From the NCBI RefSeq assembly GCF_024679245.1, contig NC_090178.1, positions 32,149,645 to 32,213,644 on the forward strand: a DNA stretch of 64,000 bases. The letters run 5' to 3'. Position numbers and translations under genes: made by a program. Of this stretch, positions 1-51,454 are shown in pieces. Every line of letters begins with the position of its first letter. The stretch's first letter is position 1. This stretch comes from Pseudorasbora parva (taxonomy: Eukaryota; Chordata; Actinopteri; Cypriniformes; Gobionidae). The notes beneath the pieces were generated by a model. It worked only from the letters and a program-made list of their open reading frames with translations, ran no database searches and had not been told where the DNA came from.

Positions 1-8
1 TTTCTCGA

Positions 9-31489
<31,481 letters not shown>

Positions 31490-32311
31490 CTGTCTATCAG
31501 CAGCTGTGTCTGTGGGAAGACAGGACCCATTAGAGAAGTGAAACAGAGAAGAGACACCTAATAATATTCTGTGCCATATTTTACAGTAATCTAGGGTGAA
31601 TGTCTTTATGTAACATTATGATTCAGTCAATGCCAGTAGCAGAACTCACACCTTCTATTTTTGTACTAAATTACATTCTAAACCTTATGATAATTGCCGT
31701 ACAATTAACATTTTCAAAATCACAAAAGTAATAAACAGTCATCCAGATATTATAAGGACATTTTCCCATCGGTTAATTGACGTGTGACAACACTGGTAAT
31801 ACCAGTATACCCAAATGGGCTTTTAAATCACTAATTCTGTCAAACCGAAAGTAACATGCACATGACCACTCGGGCATTAATAACGAAGCGGAGCAAAGTG
31901 AGTGGTTTCAATTAATTCCTATGTAAGTTAAGCTTCCCTATACATGAACTGAAAACGCGCCAGTTCACACACACCGTGAATGACAGTTCGTCCGTAAATG
32001 CACGCTGTGTGAAGCCGCGAATGGATGACAGTGCATCCGTAAATGTGCGCTCTCTGTGGCTGCGCACATTTTAGTTTCGGTTTTAGGGGTGGGTTGCTTG
32101 AATTGTGGGTTCATTAGCCTATTGTTCTTAATGAAAAACGCAACAACAACAACACAGTACAATGACAAACTCACTGAAATATGTGCTTTTTAAATTTCAC
32201 TTTGAAACCAAATCTTTCTCAATCATCTTCTCTGACATGATGCTCTCATGATGAATGAAATCTGTCTCTTGCTGCGTTTATGCTGTGACACTCGTTCGGT
32301 TAATGCTTTAA

Positions 32312-33757
32312 AGGAAAACTCCGGCAAATTTTTAAGTTTATCTTGATCGTTATATCTGTACTCACAAAGATATAACGATCAAGATAAACTTATTTTTATT
32401 TATTTTAAAGCTTGCACCACGGAGTTATTACGGGTAAAGCCCAGAGCCCCCCCTCAACTAAAACGGCAGCTTTGAGGGCATAACGTAAAGGGTATCTTTG
32501 TGCCTCTTAACAGACACAAAATGCAATTAAAATGTCTGTCCAACATGAACAGGTCCCTTACATGACAACGAGATGCGTTTAGCCACTTAGCCATTGTTTA
32601 AATTCACCTGTTTTAGGCGGCTAGCTGTGTCTCTCGCTGAAGTCCAGTGGGAACGCTGTTGTAGCCGGAAAAAGGCAGATAGTCCAGTTGGGAAGAGCAT
32701 CGTGTGTATGAAGAGGCTCTGCTCATCAGCTTGACGGTTCTCAGTATTGAACGTGTCCGAGAGAAACAGTTTTCGATTCTGTCTTGCTGATCCGAGGGCC
32801 GCTGCTCGTTCAGTTACTCGCGCATGCTCAGTATCAGCGGCTCGTGAGTTCATCGGTTCTCTCAGCAAAACATGACTCAGTTCAGTGAACGGTTGGAGTT
32901 ACAAATTATAATTCAAGACATTCGTTTATTTATATTCTGAGGGACTGTCACTCATGTCAGAAAGTGAGTAACTAAAGTAACTTGTGTGATCAGCGCTGAT
33001 TTGAGACGCGAACCGTTTAGAACGATTCAGTCCGATTTGGTGAACTGGTTCGCCCGGTTCACAAAAAAAAAAAACGGTTAAAAAGAACCGATTAAAAGAA
33101 CGATTTGTTCGTAAACCGGACATCACTAGAGTGATGATCTGATTGGGCTCACAAGTGAAGAAGAAATTGTTCGCGTTTGTGCCTTTCCGAATTTTATAAA
33201 TGTGCAGCGAACACTTGACTAACTTACAAAGACACAACACAGCCGGGCCGGTTGAAGAATAATGCCATTCCGTGATTAAAGACGGGTGCAACCACTGTGG
33301 AGGTAATGTACACTTTATTTATCCTTCCATTTGGGCACACACGGCTTGAGGAAAGATGTGCAGTAAATTTATCGTGCTTTAAACACATGACGCTCTTCCC
33401 AACTGGACTGCCTTTTTTCCGGCTGCCACTGAGTTCCCACGGGACTTCAGCGTGAGACACAGCTAGTCGGCTAAAACAGGTGAATTTAAACAATGGCTAA
33501 GTGGCTAAACGCATCTCCTTGTCGTGTGAGGGACCTGTTCATGTTGGACAGACATTTTAATTGCATTTTGTGTCTGTTAAGAGGCACAAAGACACCCTTC
33601 ACGTTTATGCCCCCAAGCTGCCATTTTAGCTGAGGGGGGCTCTTGGCATTAACTGTAATAACTCCGTGCTGCAAGTACCAATCCGTTTATATATATATAG
33701 ACTGTACTCAAAGACATAACGATCAAGATAAACTTAAAAATTTGCTGGAGTTGTCCT
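32312..33757. mobile_element. TTAA element with long inverted arms
   Basis: Flanked by TTAA (32308-32311, 33758-33761); ends AGGAAAACTCCGGC and GCTGGAGTTGTCCT. Arms of roughly 400 bases (about 32390-32710 and 33390-33670) are inverted copies. The middle (about 32735-33128) is a copy of the gttcgaacc-type element also seen at 53332-55057. Open frames in the arms have no known domain. Confidence 0.8.
32735..33128. mobile_element. partial copy of the 53332-55057 element
   Basis: Runs from cggttctcagtattgaacg to aaaccggacatcact and matches the right third of 53332-55057, including gacgcgaaccgtttagaacg. Left end truncated. It lacks the insertion at 54238 and so preserves an empty site, gctgatccg at 32786-32794. 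Confidence 0.7.
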
Positions 33758-34115
33758 TTAAGCAAACAGTTCAGTTTTTATGTACTGTCTCTCCTCTAAC
33801 TGAACTAAATTATTTTATTAATATAAAAAATCTAAATGATGGTGGGGGCGGCGCCACTTTAGTGCAAGTGATGTAGCTGGTGTTGAGTCAAAACACCGGT
33901 AACCCCGGCAACCCCGACTATCGTAGCAAGTCTATGATGCACCAATGTATCGGCCAATAAGTTTATTTGCATGCATTTTAATTCCTTGCCAGTTAAAATT
34001 TGCATGCTGCTCTTACATAAGCATTTCTGAACATATGCACACTAAAAGGCTGTTGCACAGCTTGTGAGTACTGAACAAAGATCTCTTTTGTATTTTACTG
34101 TGCTTAAACTGTTAT

Positions 34116-35184
34116 TAGAGATACTAATATCGGAAATATCACCGATACCACAACAAATTCTGGCTTTTATATCGGCGAGTACTTGAACCCATGTACCGAT
34201 CCGATACCATTTTCTTAGACAAGACTAGAGAATGATAGCTAGCTTTGCATAACCGCTGCACGGCTCTTCTTCGTTGATCAGAATGTATTGCAAACAAAGA
34301 AGTTGTACTGTGTTGCCACAAGCAACCACTGTTTAGAGCAGCGAAGAATAAATGAAAACAAGTACCAGTACTTTGGTACCAAGTGGGTACTGAATTTTTA
34401 AAAAGGTGACCAGAATTTCTGTAGGAAGTAACAGACTCCTGTGTATATTCGGAACCTGCAGCTGCGTTCAGTCGCTTCTGTGTTAATCTAAGCCCAGGGC
34501 TCCAGACTGGAGCCGAATACATACCAGTGTCTGTAAATATTAAACTGCAAAATACTATTTCAATATTACCCCTGTAAATTCTAGCTGTCTTTGTAGTCTC
34601 GGCCGGGTGTCGCTATATTATGATCTATATAAACCTTTACTTCATGAGAATTTACCGTTTCATATCATGAACACAGACACTCAGAGGTCTTCACGGCAAC
34701 CCGTCAAAATAAAAGTTTGGTTTAACGAAGAAATTTTACAGAATATAGCCTACAGAAGATTTACCCACGTCTCTATGTAATGATAATACGTCTTTACTAA
34801 CAATAATAATTATGCTTAGATGAGTGCTAATTTTTCACTTGATTTATTTTCTGATTAATATATCACTCTTTATATTCCTAGATTTTATACAGTTATATTG
34901 TAAAACTAAAATACCTTTTTCAGTTTGCGGTGTTAGATTTGTGGCTGCATTTGAAGTTTTTTCTCTTAAGAAAAGTAAATAATATTACTGTCAAATGCAT
35001 GTCAGATAATACAAATACTGTAATAAAAACACTAATTCACTGTATGTATTTGTTCATGTTTTTTTAAGGGATAAGTCTGAAGCACACCATAAAATATTTC
35101 TAGAATTTCATACAGGGCTAGCTGTATATATACAGATACACACCCTGGTATCGGGAAGGGAAAAGGGGTATCAGAACATCTCTA
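34116..35184. mobile_element. non-autonomous hAT-like element
   Basis: Ends TAGAGATACTAATATCGG and AGAACATCTCTA, with ATATCGG/TATCGG-type subterminal motifs. Flanks actgttat and acagttaa agree at 6 of 8. No coding. Confidence 0.6.
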
Positions 35185-36420
35185 ACAGTTAAGGTGCGTC
35201 AAATACACTGCCCTTGAGATCAACTGCTTTAAAGACGGAGAGTGTTCAAGACGAGTGAAGGTGAGAGAAAATATATCTGTATAGTTTCTAACTCAAACAC
35301 TGGCAAGGGACAGTTTATTAGCCAATATTTAGTCACCTAGCATGAAAATGTTGTCTTATATGCAAGTGATTTCCTCATATAAGCAGGGTTTGCTTATCAA
35401 TTCTCAACTAGTTTCATCACCACATTCTAAAAAATTGTCTTTGGAGGGTTGCTCAAAGAGCAAAGTTTGGATTTGATATCTATAAATACAAGCGATTATT
35501 GCATAAATCAATAATTTAACATCTAATAGACGCCGAATAGAAAAATGACAGCAACACACCTTTGCATCTGATTTAAAAGTAATTTCTCTATAATTAATGC
35601 TTACGGTGTCTTTATATTTCAAAATAAATCAAGTAGGCTTAATAATAGGCTCCATAATGCACAATTACCTAAAATTATATATTTAAAATCTATAAAACTC
35701 AAAAAAGGCCTGCGCGGACTTGATGAACATCTGTGTCAGGAAAGTATGAGAATAAGAACACCATGAAGCTGACATTAATATTGCTTGATTTTTAATTGTT
35801 TTATAAATATATTTTGCTGTCGAGGAGTAGAAACGTGGTTGTGAAACACTTTACATATAAACTGGACTATGCACTTTCTGTAACATATAACTGTGAACCT
35901 TTACCTAAAGAATCCTGCTACACTTTTATTCCTTTACGTAGATTGCACAAAAAAAATGTGATATAAATAAATGCAGATCCCACTGGTTTGATTAAATAAT
36001 AGATTTTTTTTGCTCAGGTTTTATGCATATGGTGGTGTATTCTTATGACAGTTTTATGACAATTAAATCTTCTTTACAAGAAATAACGCAATATATTGCC
36101 TTTCTTACAGCACTGCAATATATTGTATTGTAACCCCTGTATCGAGATAAATATTGTATTAGCAGATACGATGTGCTTTCTACTGTCTCCGTTTCCAGTC
36201 AGGAAAATAATCTAAAAGAAAAAAAAAAACCTGTAACGGCTATACGTGAGTTTTGATATTCTAGTGGAAGAGTGACCAGAAGCAGAAGCACAGAGGATAG
36301 AGCAAAACAAAACACCGGTCATGAATTATAAGTCTAAAATTTTAATTTTTAAAAAGAAATTTTGGAGGATTATATAAGATATAAGAGAAGAGGAGCTTGA
36401 GTTTGTTGATCAGCCCTATT

Positions 36421-37022
36421 ATGCGCTCTGAACCGTGCCAGAGCGCGTTTGAGCCCCAAAGCACGGTTCATTTGACAAGTGTGAGCGCTCCGTGTGAGCG
36501 CTCCGTTCCATGCCCTGGTGCGGTTCTATTGGCCGGCTCTGGCCTGCTTTGAAGAGGTGGGCCAGAGCGCACTTCGGATGGGCTCGAGTGCGGTTCTCCT
36601 GCAGTGTGGGCACTAACCGCGCCAGAGCACGGAACAGCTATGCACTACTGTTATCATTACGACGGCAAACAATTACTACTTGGTTACACTTTTTAATTAT
36701 ATCAGGTATATTTAGGTTTATAACGGTCCTGGTTTTCAACTTATTGATGAACATGAATTGTAGTTTGCGAGTAAAGCTGCAAATTCCTCCATCAAAGTCA
36801 GCTGCCTCAGTAATAATCTTCTGATACGTGCAGTGTAGTCAAGTGAAAACCGCTGCACGGCATAAACTATATAAATCTAAACAAAAAGTTGCATCATGAA
36901 TGACATAAGCGTGATCAGGCCCAGTACGTTAAATTCAATGTGAGTGCAGGCCAGCAGGGGAGTGGGAAGAATCGCACTCAGGCACGGTACAAGACAACAG
37001 TGTGTAGTGTGAGTACACCCCA
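36421..37022. repeat. GC-rich insertion with degenerate internal repeats
   Basis: Repeated GAGCGC and GAGCGCTCCGT motifs interrupt a TTAA element whose uninterrupted text (gttgatcagccctattt) is seen at 40110-40130. Ends are not certain. Confidence 0.4.
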
Positions 37023-37345
37023 CCTACGTCAGGTCAGAGGTCACTCTTCCGCTAGAACTCGACTTGCATGTGGCCATTACTTGAAGCCAGTTACGATAGT
37101 TTATAAATAGAGGTGTAGCGATATACTCGTGTCACGATTCGATATTTATCACGATACTGAACTCACGATACAATATGCATCCTGATATTTTAAGCCAACG
37201 TGGAAGACATTGGGTTTTTTATAGGGCTGGGACAACGCGTCGATGTCATCGATGACGTCGACGCAAAAAATACGTAGACGCAAAATATGCGCGTCGATTC
37301 GTCAGACTCAAAATAAAGATGGTGGCGCCGGAGAGTAGTAGCAAC

Positions 37346-37408
37346 CATAGATATACATAATAAAGTATATTATGTAATTAAGTATATTATTTATTATGTA
37401 TATCTATG
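37346..37408. mobile_element. 63-bp palindromic mini-insertion
   Basis: Perfect 19-base inverted ends CATAGATATACATAATAAA, flanked by the 8-bp direct repeat gtagcaac (37338-37345, 37409-37416). It looks like a minimal hAT-type element. Confidence 0.7.
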
Positions 37409-38590
37409 GTAGCAACACGAGTGGCTCCTCAGACTTTCAGAAGTGCAAGGCTTGCGGGTTGGCGCACGGCGCACACGGAGCAAGCGCTCTTATACACAGG
37501 TGCGCATGCACGCGTTTTGTTGTCACTGCTACATAAACAAATTTATGCACACAGGAAGACAGATGTTTAAATTAAGTTACGGTACCGACATCCAGTTATG
37601 GTGTCCCGCCTTTTTTTTACTGTCTATTAAAGTCTGCCGCGTTTAAGTTACGGTGTAGCCTGTGTACTGTCATACATGTTTTCATAATGCAGAATATTCA
37701 CTCAGCGCGCTGTCAGGCAGTTTGGGGCTGCCCGACTGTGTGCACTCGAATGCCGTGACAGCGTGAGCTCACGCATACAATCAGTAGTAACAGTTCGCAA
37801 TTATATCCATATATCCTACCTTTTCTTGTAAACCCGATAAAATCCATGGCAATGAACGTCATCGGGGATGTTTAATCCACAAGCATTCTGAGAATTATTC
37901 CTAATTGTCGTTCACATCAATCTAAAAGTTGTCCTTTTAGGCTATAGGCGATTTTCATTCAAAGATGTAAAAGTAATTAAGCTATGTAGCCTATTGTATC
38001 ATTTTTTTTTACTAGATAAAAACATTAAAAACATATTGCAATAAATAATTACTCTGTTTAGCCTATGAATGGGCAATCCGATCCAGTCAGCGCTGTCATT
38101 AGAGTGTGATAGCCAAACTTAACCCTTGATTAACCAGCGGCACTATTTGCTATTTATCTTATTCCAATCCCATGCATTTTTACATGATTTGTTATTTGTT
38201 CTATTTTTTATATCTTTGCATTATATATGCAAATGTCTACTCATTAGAAATAATCTTATCTTGTTCATATAATTCAGTGTCACCTATCAACCTGTAAGTT
38301 TTGCTGCACAGCAATGAAGATACTCTTTACAAGACGTATTGTGTCCTTAATAATGGCATCAGAATGCAACCAAATCACATGATGGTAATAAGAAGATGGC
38401 TATAATTAATTGTAAATCATCCAAAATAAATGCCATGATCATTAGATTTTATACAGGTGTTACTATATTGATTTTGTAAAAGGTGATCAGCAACCAAATA
38501 TTGATAATATGGAAGTTACTGCCTTTTGCCTTGGCATGACTCCACATTTTTTGCAGACAATACAAAGGTAGAGTGCAGTAACTTTAAAAT

Positions 38591-38593
<3 letters not shown>

Positions 38594-38673
<80 letters not shown>
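38594..38673. repeat. (GT)n microsatellite
   Basis: 40 uninterrupted units within the nested hAT. Confidence 0.98.
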
Positions 38674-38675
<2 letters not shown>

Positions 38676-40946
38676 TTTGTTATGATTTTATTGAATGCAT
38701 TGTCTTTTACTTTGGAATTTTAAGAGCAATAAACATGTATTGCAATGTTAAGGAATTAGTTTTTTTCATTCAGATAATTAAATCAACATGTATAAATTGC
38801 TATTAGGCAATTAATGGGGAGATAATCGATAATCGAATCGAATCGTAACCGAACCGGACAGGAAAAATTAATCGCTAGATTAATCGATGCACCGAAAAAA
38901 TAATCGCTAGATTAATCGTTTAAAAAATAATCGTTTATCCCAGCCCTAGTTTTTTAAATACATTTTTTTTAATGTTTTTATTATTATTAAAATAACTGTA
39001 TTATTATTTGTGTATTATTATTATTAGGACCCACAAAAATTCCCTAATTGCATCATTATACATTATATTCAACATTATATATAGTCGTTTAATGTAATAA
39101 TGTCATTTTTTCCCTCACGCATTACTCGCTCTTCCAATACAGGCAGCATCTCTCCTGATGCTTATAGCGTCCTGCCTCTCCCGCTAATGTTTGCCAAGCG
39201 GCAACCTCCCGCGATCTCTCTTGAAGCCAATATGGAAGTAATGTAAACTGCAATACCTCGACTGACCACTAGGGACAGGCTCCAGAAGGGAACAGAATCT
39301 CATTGAGCCCCATGTTAAAATTCCCAACTTTACAGCAGAAAAAAACATGTTTACAGCCTGGTACAAATTGTGTACGACTAATTTTGACCTTCATGACAAC
39401 TGTGAGGGGTGGAATTTTTTAGAACTCATTCGTGTTTATATAAAGCCTTAAAGTTCTGCATAATTAAGGGTGTGGTAACTTTGGGTGACAGGATAGCCAT
39501 TTATCCGCCGTCTATAGTCATTGCATCACATAAGCTCCGCCCACATCCCGCCTTTTCGCCCATTTTCTGTTATCCGGGACCGGGAGTGACACACGATGAC
39601 TCGCTCGCAAGATGGCAATGCCCAGCTCGCCCCTACTTTAGACTTCAGAACGTCTTATCGGAATCCTATGGGTGACGTCACGGACATTACGTCCATATTT
39701 TTTTATGTTTGCGCTTTTGAGGAGTGCCGTTCTGGCAGCGCGTGTACTTCAGATGATCATTGCAATCCATCACAGTTCTGCTGCCTATTGCACAAAACTA
39801 GGATAAGGTATTAAGCCAGTATATTTTGGTAATCCTGGCTCAACTGGCTCAATTTTTGCACTAATATAGGGTCATTTTTCATTATCGTTATCGTTCTTCA
39901 CAGCGGTGTAATAAATTTCGCATACAGATGACAAGATCACCAAGATATCCCGGCTTAATCCCTGATCCTAGTTTTGTGCAATTGGCCCCTGATCGCTAGA
40001 AAGCTTGTCAAAATAAACACTCAAACTGAGCAAAAAAAACATTAAAATTTGAATTTTTAAAGAGAAATGTAGGAGGATTTCGATATAAGAGAAGTGGAGC
40101 TTGAGTTTGTTGATCAGCCCTATTTGTATTAACCACAACCACTACTCTGACCTAAGCGTGCACTTCAGATGATCAATGCAATCCGTCACAGTTCTGATCG
40201 CAAGAAAGCTCGTCAAAATGACCACTCAAACTGTAAATGTTTAGCTCACCCACAAATTCTGCATTCTAATTCTCTCATGTCGTTTTTGCGCGTCACGCAA
40301 TCATTTGAACGTTCGAGTTTACTACAGTATGTGCGTTATTGTTAATCTGTTCATCATATAAAGCAATTGTTCATGGTTTACGATGCCTTAATGACATTTT
40401 TTGAATATCTCAATTTTTGTTTGGAAGTTCAATGAAAAACAACATGATTTTGAGTACATGATGACAGATTACATTTGTAAATTTGTGTTTGGGTGAATTA
40501 TACCTTATAGATAGGCCTACTACAGCAAGTTGAGCCTGGGATAAAACAGCTCTATATCGCAAATCATATCGTTTCCATCACGATACATATCGTCACATTT
40601 TGCCACGATAAAGTTTAACGGTATATTGTTACACCCCAATTTATAAAGTTATAAATACGGAAATGTTTCTTACATAAACGAATCACTTCGCTTCAGAAGG
40701 CTTTATTAACACACAGGAGCTGTCTGGATTACTTTAAGATGGATGAATGCGCTTTTTGAGCTTCAAAATCTAGGGTACTATTCACCAGGCTTGTGCACAA
40801 TTCAGAATTGAATTGAGAATGACTCCTAAATTCCTAATCAATTCTTGAATTTGAACTGAATTTGAATTGATGTCAAAAACAGGATGTAGAATTACAATTC
40901 AATTTTGAATTAAAGGAAGTAGAACTGAAATTCAAGAAAAATTCAT

Positions 40947-41099
40947 ATACATGTCCATCTTGCCATAGCAGCTTCCTCTGCATCTGTTGAGAGAATCTTT
41001 AGTTTTGCAGGAAAGATCTTCCGACCAGAACGGTGCAGACTCGATGATAAAACAGTTGAGGAGCGTTGGAGAATTAGATACATCAGTGTTGCTCAGTGA
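40947..41099 (+). pseudogene. hAT transposase C-terminal dimerisation domain remnant
   Basis: In frame to a TGA: IAASSASVERIFSFAGKIFR then PERCRLDDKTVEERWRIRYI. The SSASVERIFSFAG signature is the hATC domain. Upstream catalytic parts are absent, so it is a remnant. Confidence 0.85.
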
Positions 41100-41885
41100 G
41101 TTTTGCACTGGAATTAATGATAACTGCATTTAATACAACTTTGTGTTATTTGATTACTTTGAAATTAAAATAACATAGGGGAGAAAAACCTAATTAAACA
41201 ACATTGAGGGGGTCATTTATTTCAATTGATCATTATCTGTATTTCAGAACTAAATGTATATAGGGTTTAGGAGTGACACTGTAAAAAATAAATCTCGGGT
41301 CTTGTAATTTTCACAGGTGATAATTAAAAATAGTGTGTATTATTTCTTTAAAAAAATGTGGTTCAGTGTTGAATAGAAATAAAACTAAGAGATACACTTT
41401 CCTAATTTGTTTAAGGAAATTTTGAGGCTTAAATTAGGGAACCGATTAAGCTGATAAAATTAGGAAAATACGGTTCCTTGTTTATTTTAAGAGAATTAGC
41501 CCAATTGTGCAGTTTTATTTAGAGACACCATTGTTAGTTCCCAGCAATGTTTTGCATATGGCTGGAAATGGAGATTAATATTGAAATTTTTATGTATTTT
41601 AATGTTTAATTCATAAAAGTTTAATGTGTTAAACAACACTTTTGTTTGAGCGAAGGGAAACATCTGTTAATGTATAATGTTCATTTATATTTGATATTTG
41701 AAAGAATTTCTGTTATGTTGAAGTTTTGACCGTTACCATTGTGCAGAAGTGTAGAGTTTATGGTTAGGTTGTGATGTGATTGTGAATAAATTATTCTTAT
41801 TCTTATGAATGCTGCTTTGTTCAATAAGCAATAACTTGTTTTGTACTTGTGCCAGCATCAAACAGATTAATTGAATAACATAACT

Positions 41886-42208
<323 letters not shown>

Positions 42209-44422
42209 AAGATTGAATTCATCATAAAAACTACTGAAATATCATGTGTAATATTGTTACCATCCTTTTTTTAAAGTAGATACTGTGTAATATTTTTACA
42301 GTGATGTGTGTAATAAAATTGTGTTATTCATTTACAAAATGAATGTAATTGTTGTATTACTGAGGTAAAATGTGTAATTTAATAAGTTACTAATCATATT
42401 AAAAGGAAATTGCTTTGCATTGATAAAGCAATCCAAACCACATTTATAATGGGTAACTTATAACAGTACGCAATTACATTTCCAAAGTAAACCTTTATAA
42501 CACTGAATGTTTGTGAGATTTAACACATTCTTTCTGTTGTGTGACTGTGGAATTTCTTTGAATTGTCATGAATTCAATTCTACTTCATGTCATTCCAATT
42601 CAAATTCAACTTCCCGTGGGAAGGAGTCAATTCTATTCAAACTCAACTTCCTGTGGGAAGGAGTCAATTTAATTCAAATTCCAATTCATGATGATGGAGG
42701 CCAATTCTGAAATTCTGAATTTTGCACAAGCCATGCTATTCACTTATATAAAGCTCAGAAGAACCCGTATATTTTTTAACTCCGAATGTGTTTGGCTAAA
42801 AGAAGAAAGTCATATCAGGTTAGGAAGGCATGAGGATGAGTATGGGGTAATTTTCTTTTTTTGGGTGAACTGACCCTTTAAACAAATGAATATAATAATG
42901 TATTAATGCAAACTGCATGTATTGTAACCAAGGTAACTGGGTCAAATTATTATACAATTATTACTTACCACATCTATCAAACTAGGAAATGTACCTTTTT
43001 TATTGTCTGACTAAAATGTTCGCCATGTCTCACGCATATATGGTGATGACTCAGTAAGGAATGAACAGTCTGCTGATTGAGTTTCTGTGTGGTTGTGAAC
43101 AGTCAACACTAGACACACTGATAAGACAGAAAGTCGTTTGTTTTGTAATCATGGTAATCCCTAAATAATATTTCAGTGGCAGATTTGTGCGTAGTGGTTT
43201 ACCTGACTAGTTTTTAGGCATTTGGTGCTTATTATGTGAGGAACACGTGATGAACATAAAACCCTACTTTTCATATACTTCACTAAACTGTCACATAATC
43301 TGCTTTTATTTAATCTAAAGAAACGCAACATCCTTTTATGTAGGATAAGAGAGCTGTAACTACAGCAGCAGAGCATAGATTTGCTGATACTAGAGACTCT
43401 GTCATGCCTTCAGAAACGGCTGAGCTCTGCTAAAAACAACGCTGTCTATTTTTTCACACGACACACATGCACGCAAAGGAGTGCAAACTTCCGACAATAG
43501 CACATATAAAATACTAACATCCTCTCAAATCAAAAATAGTATTGCCTTTATCCGACTAGTGACGTCACACATGACGTGTTTACTAACTTAAAAATGTAAC
43601 CAAAAAAACCGCTTCGAGTCGTTTACACAATAATTTAGCCCTGTAACAAAATGACATTAATAATTTAGTTAACGTATAACTTCCGTGAAACTAATTTGCC
43701 TGGCAATCCAAAGGTCGTCACAACACAGTCACAGATTATTGACACAACACAAACAAAAGTATGACATTAGATAATTTAGCCACAAATCAATAATTTATAA
43801 GTTTAAATGACTGTCACAAAACGATATATCTCAATACTTGCGTTTTATGTGTCATTAATGTGTCTCTAATAGGCCTGAGTTACTAGCACGGATACTTACA
43901 ACTTCATTCCAGTGTTTATCATGTTGTGACAAAAAATAATTTAGTTTAATAAATTATTTATTACACCGCACAGTATACATATTATACAACGTTACATATT
44001 TATACCAAATATAGTCTTTACGTCACGTTTTTATATTAGCTAAGCTAGTAGTAGCGATGTAGCCTGCTAGCAGGTTTTAGCGTCTTAGCCGTCTGGCTAA
44101 ACAATAACAATCCATAATGCCAAGACAATTACATCTTATTAGCTTTTGCCATTTATTCAGTTCAATCATCCCAAACCAACATCTTACTTGCTCGTTATTT
44201 CTCTATATAAAAAAGAAGATAAATTGTTATATTAAGTCAAGTCAAAGTGTAACGTTAAGGCCGATAGTTAAAGACTAACCCTTATCATGCTCACGACCAA
44301 CTGTATTTCACCAAAACAGAGCTCAAAATTATATTACAAGTTAAAAATAAAATCATAATAGATAGGAAAGACTAATACGCATATGACATATAATAGAAGT
44401 AAATAAAAAGACGGTACGATAC

Positions 44423-44510
44423 CTCATTTTCTGGCTGAAGTATCACAAAAAATCCCAGCGCTGTGTTTGACGCACTTTCCAGTCTCAGCTCAAGTACATC
44501 CCCCTGTCCG
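44423..44510 (-). other. tax1bp1: candidate non-coding first exon of tax1bp1
   Basis: Exon 1 of the coding region starts at a splice acceptor (31510), so an upstream 5' UTR exon must exist. A plausible donor AAAATGAG|gtatcg lies at 44423/44422 on the minus strand, about 850 bases from the hibadh ATG. The left limit is defined by the donor; the 5' limit is a guess. Inference only. Confidence 0.3.
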
Positions 44511-44879
44511 TGTCAGTGGTTTCCCGGAACAACACAATAACAACAACAACAGCACACACACACACGCCACACATATCCTAATGTAGTTTACAATCACCAT
44601 CACCAGGCTATGATGACTAACGACACGTATGATACTTCTATTAGAAAAAAAAATAGAAGGTAAAATTCAAACGATGTTGGTTTATTGTGTATGATAAACG
44701 AATCTAGTAATAACAAAATCTACAAAACTATCTTTATTGAGGCTCTTTAGTTATAACTTTCCGCGAGGCTATTTTGTCACTAATAAATTACCATAATATG
44801 AAATTGAAACATTGTTTTAGATAGATTGTAAGCATAGGTACTCAAACTAATTTATATTGATTAAGTAACTATTCTCGCG

Positions 44880-44967
<88 letters not shown>

Positions 44968-45267
44968 CATACCAGTTAAATGTCCCAAGAGTGAGCATAT
45001 ACAAGCAAAAAAAGATTTTTATTAAATACAAATAATACAAGTTTTCTGGGATTAATTCATATGACAGATAAAATAACAGACTAAGTAAAGGCCATTTAAA
45101 GTAATTTATTTGTGTTCTAAAAATAAATCTATTATGAGATTCTGAGGATGTCCCGCCTTCCCTTGAATGCCATTGGATCAAGAGAAATAAAACGTATGGA
45201 GGCACATGTGTCAATCATTGATTATCCAATCGCGTCACTGTAAGTCGAAGGTCAAGAGCGAAGCAGC
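44511..45267. promoter_or_regulatory. likely bidirectional promoter zone between tax1bp1 and hibadh
   Basis: Divergent genes imply start sites here. A CCAAT box is seen at 45226-45230, 38 bases before the hibadh ATG. The zone also holds an 87-base AT tract (44880-44966). No TATA box is evident outside that tract and no strong CpG island is visible. Confidence 0.4.
44880..44966. repeat. (TA)n microsatellite
   Basis: 87 bases of uninterrupted TA, about 300 bases before the hibadh start. Confidence 0.98.

Positions 45268-51454
<6,187 letters not shown>

Larger units (their letters stand above)
37222..38948. mobile_element. nested hAT element with perfect duplication
   Basis: 8-bp duplication gttttttA (37214-37221, 38949-38956). 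Ends TAGGGCTGGGACAACG and CGTTTATCCCAGCCCTA, with subterminal cgtcgatgtcatcgatgacg and aatcgattaatcg-like motifs. Contains the GT microsatellite and a 63-bp palindrome. Non-coding. Confidence 0.88.
37108..40639. mobile_element. hAT element (3.5 kb) that carries another hAT
   Basis: Perfect 8-bp duplication tttataaa (37100-37107, 40640-40647). Ends TAGAGGTGTAGCGATAT and ATATTGTTACACCCCAA (last TA worn), with subterminal cacgatacatatcg motifs. Interrupted at 37222-38948. No intact transposase. Confidence 0.8.

Noticed and set aside
33224..33493. 89-residue minus-strand open frame with its inverted partner near 32600-32860
   Set aside because: Lies in the arms of a TTAA element and contains no recognisable domain.
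38526..38806. Cys-Val repeat open frames
   Set aside because: Translation of the GT microsatellite.
39409..39814. Open frames of 72-88 residues within the hAT at 37108-40639
   Set aside because: No domain recognised and no hAT signature; treated as chance frames in repeat DNA.
40932..41129. Minus-strand open frame duplicated at 62547-62813
   Set aside because: It is the antisense shadow of the plus-strand hAT dimerisation domain; the plus frame carries the family signature.
44861..45214. Tyr-Ile repeat open frames here and at 46761-46985, 47548-47802 and 48983-49171
   Set aside because: They are translations of AT microsatellites.
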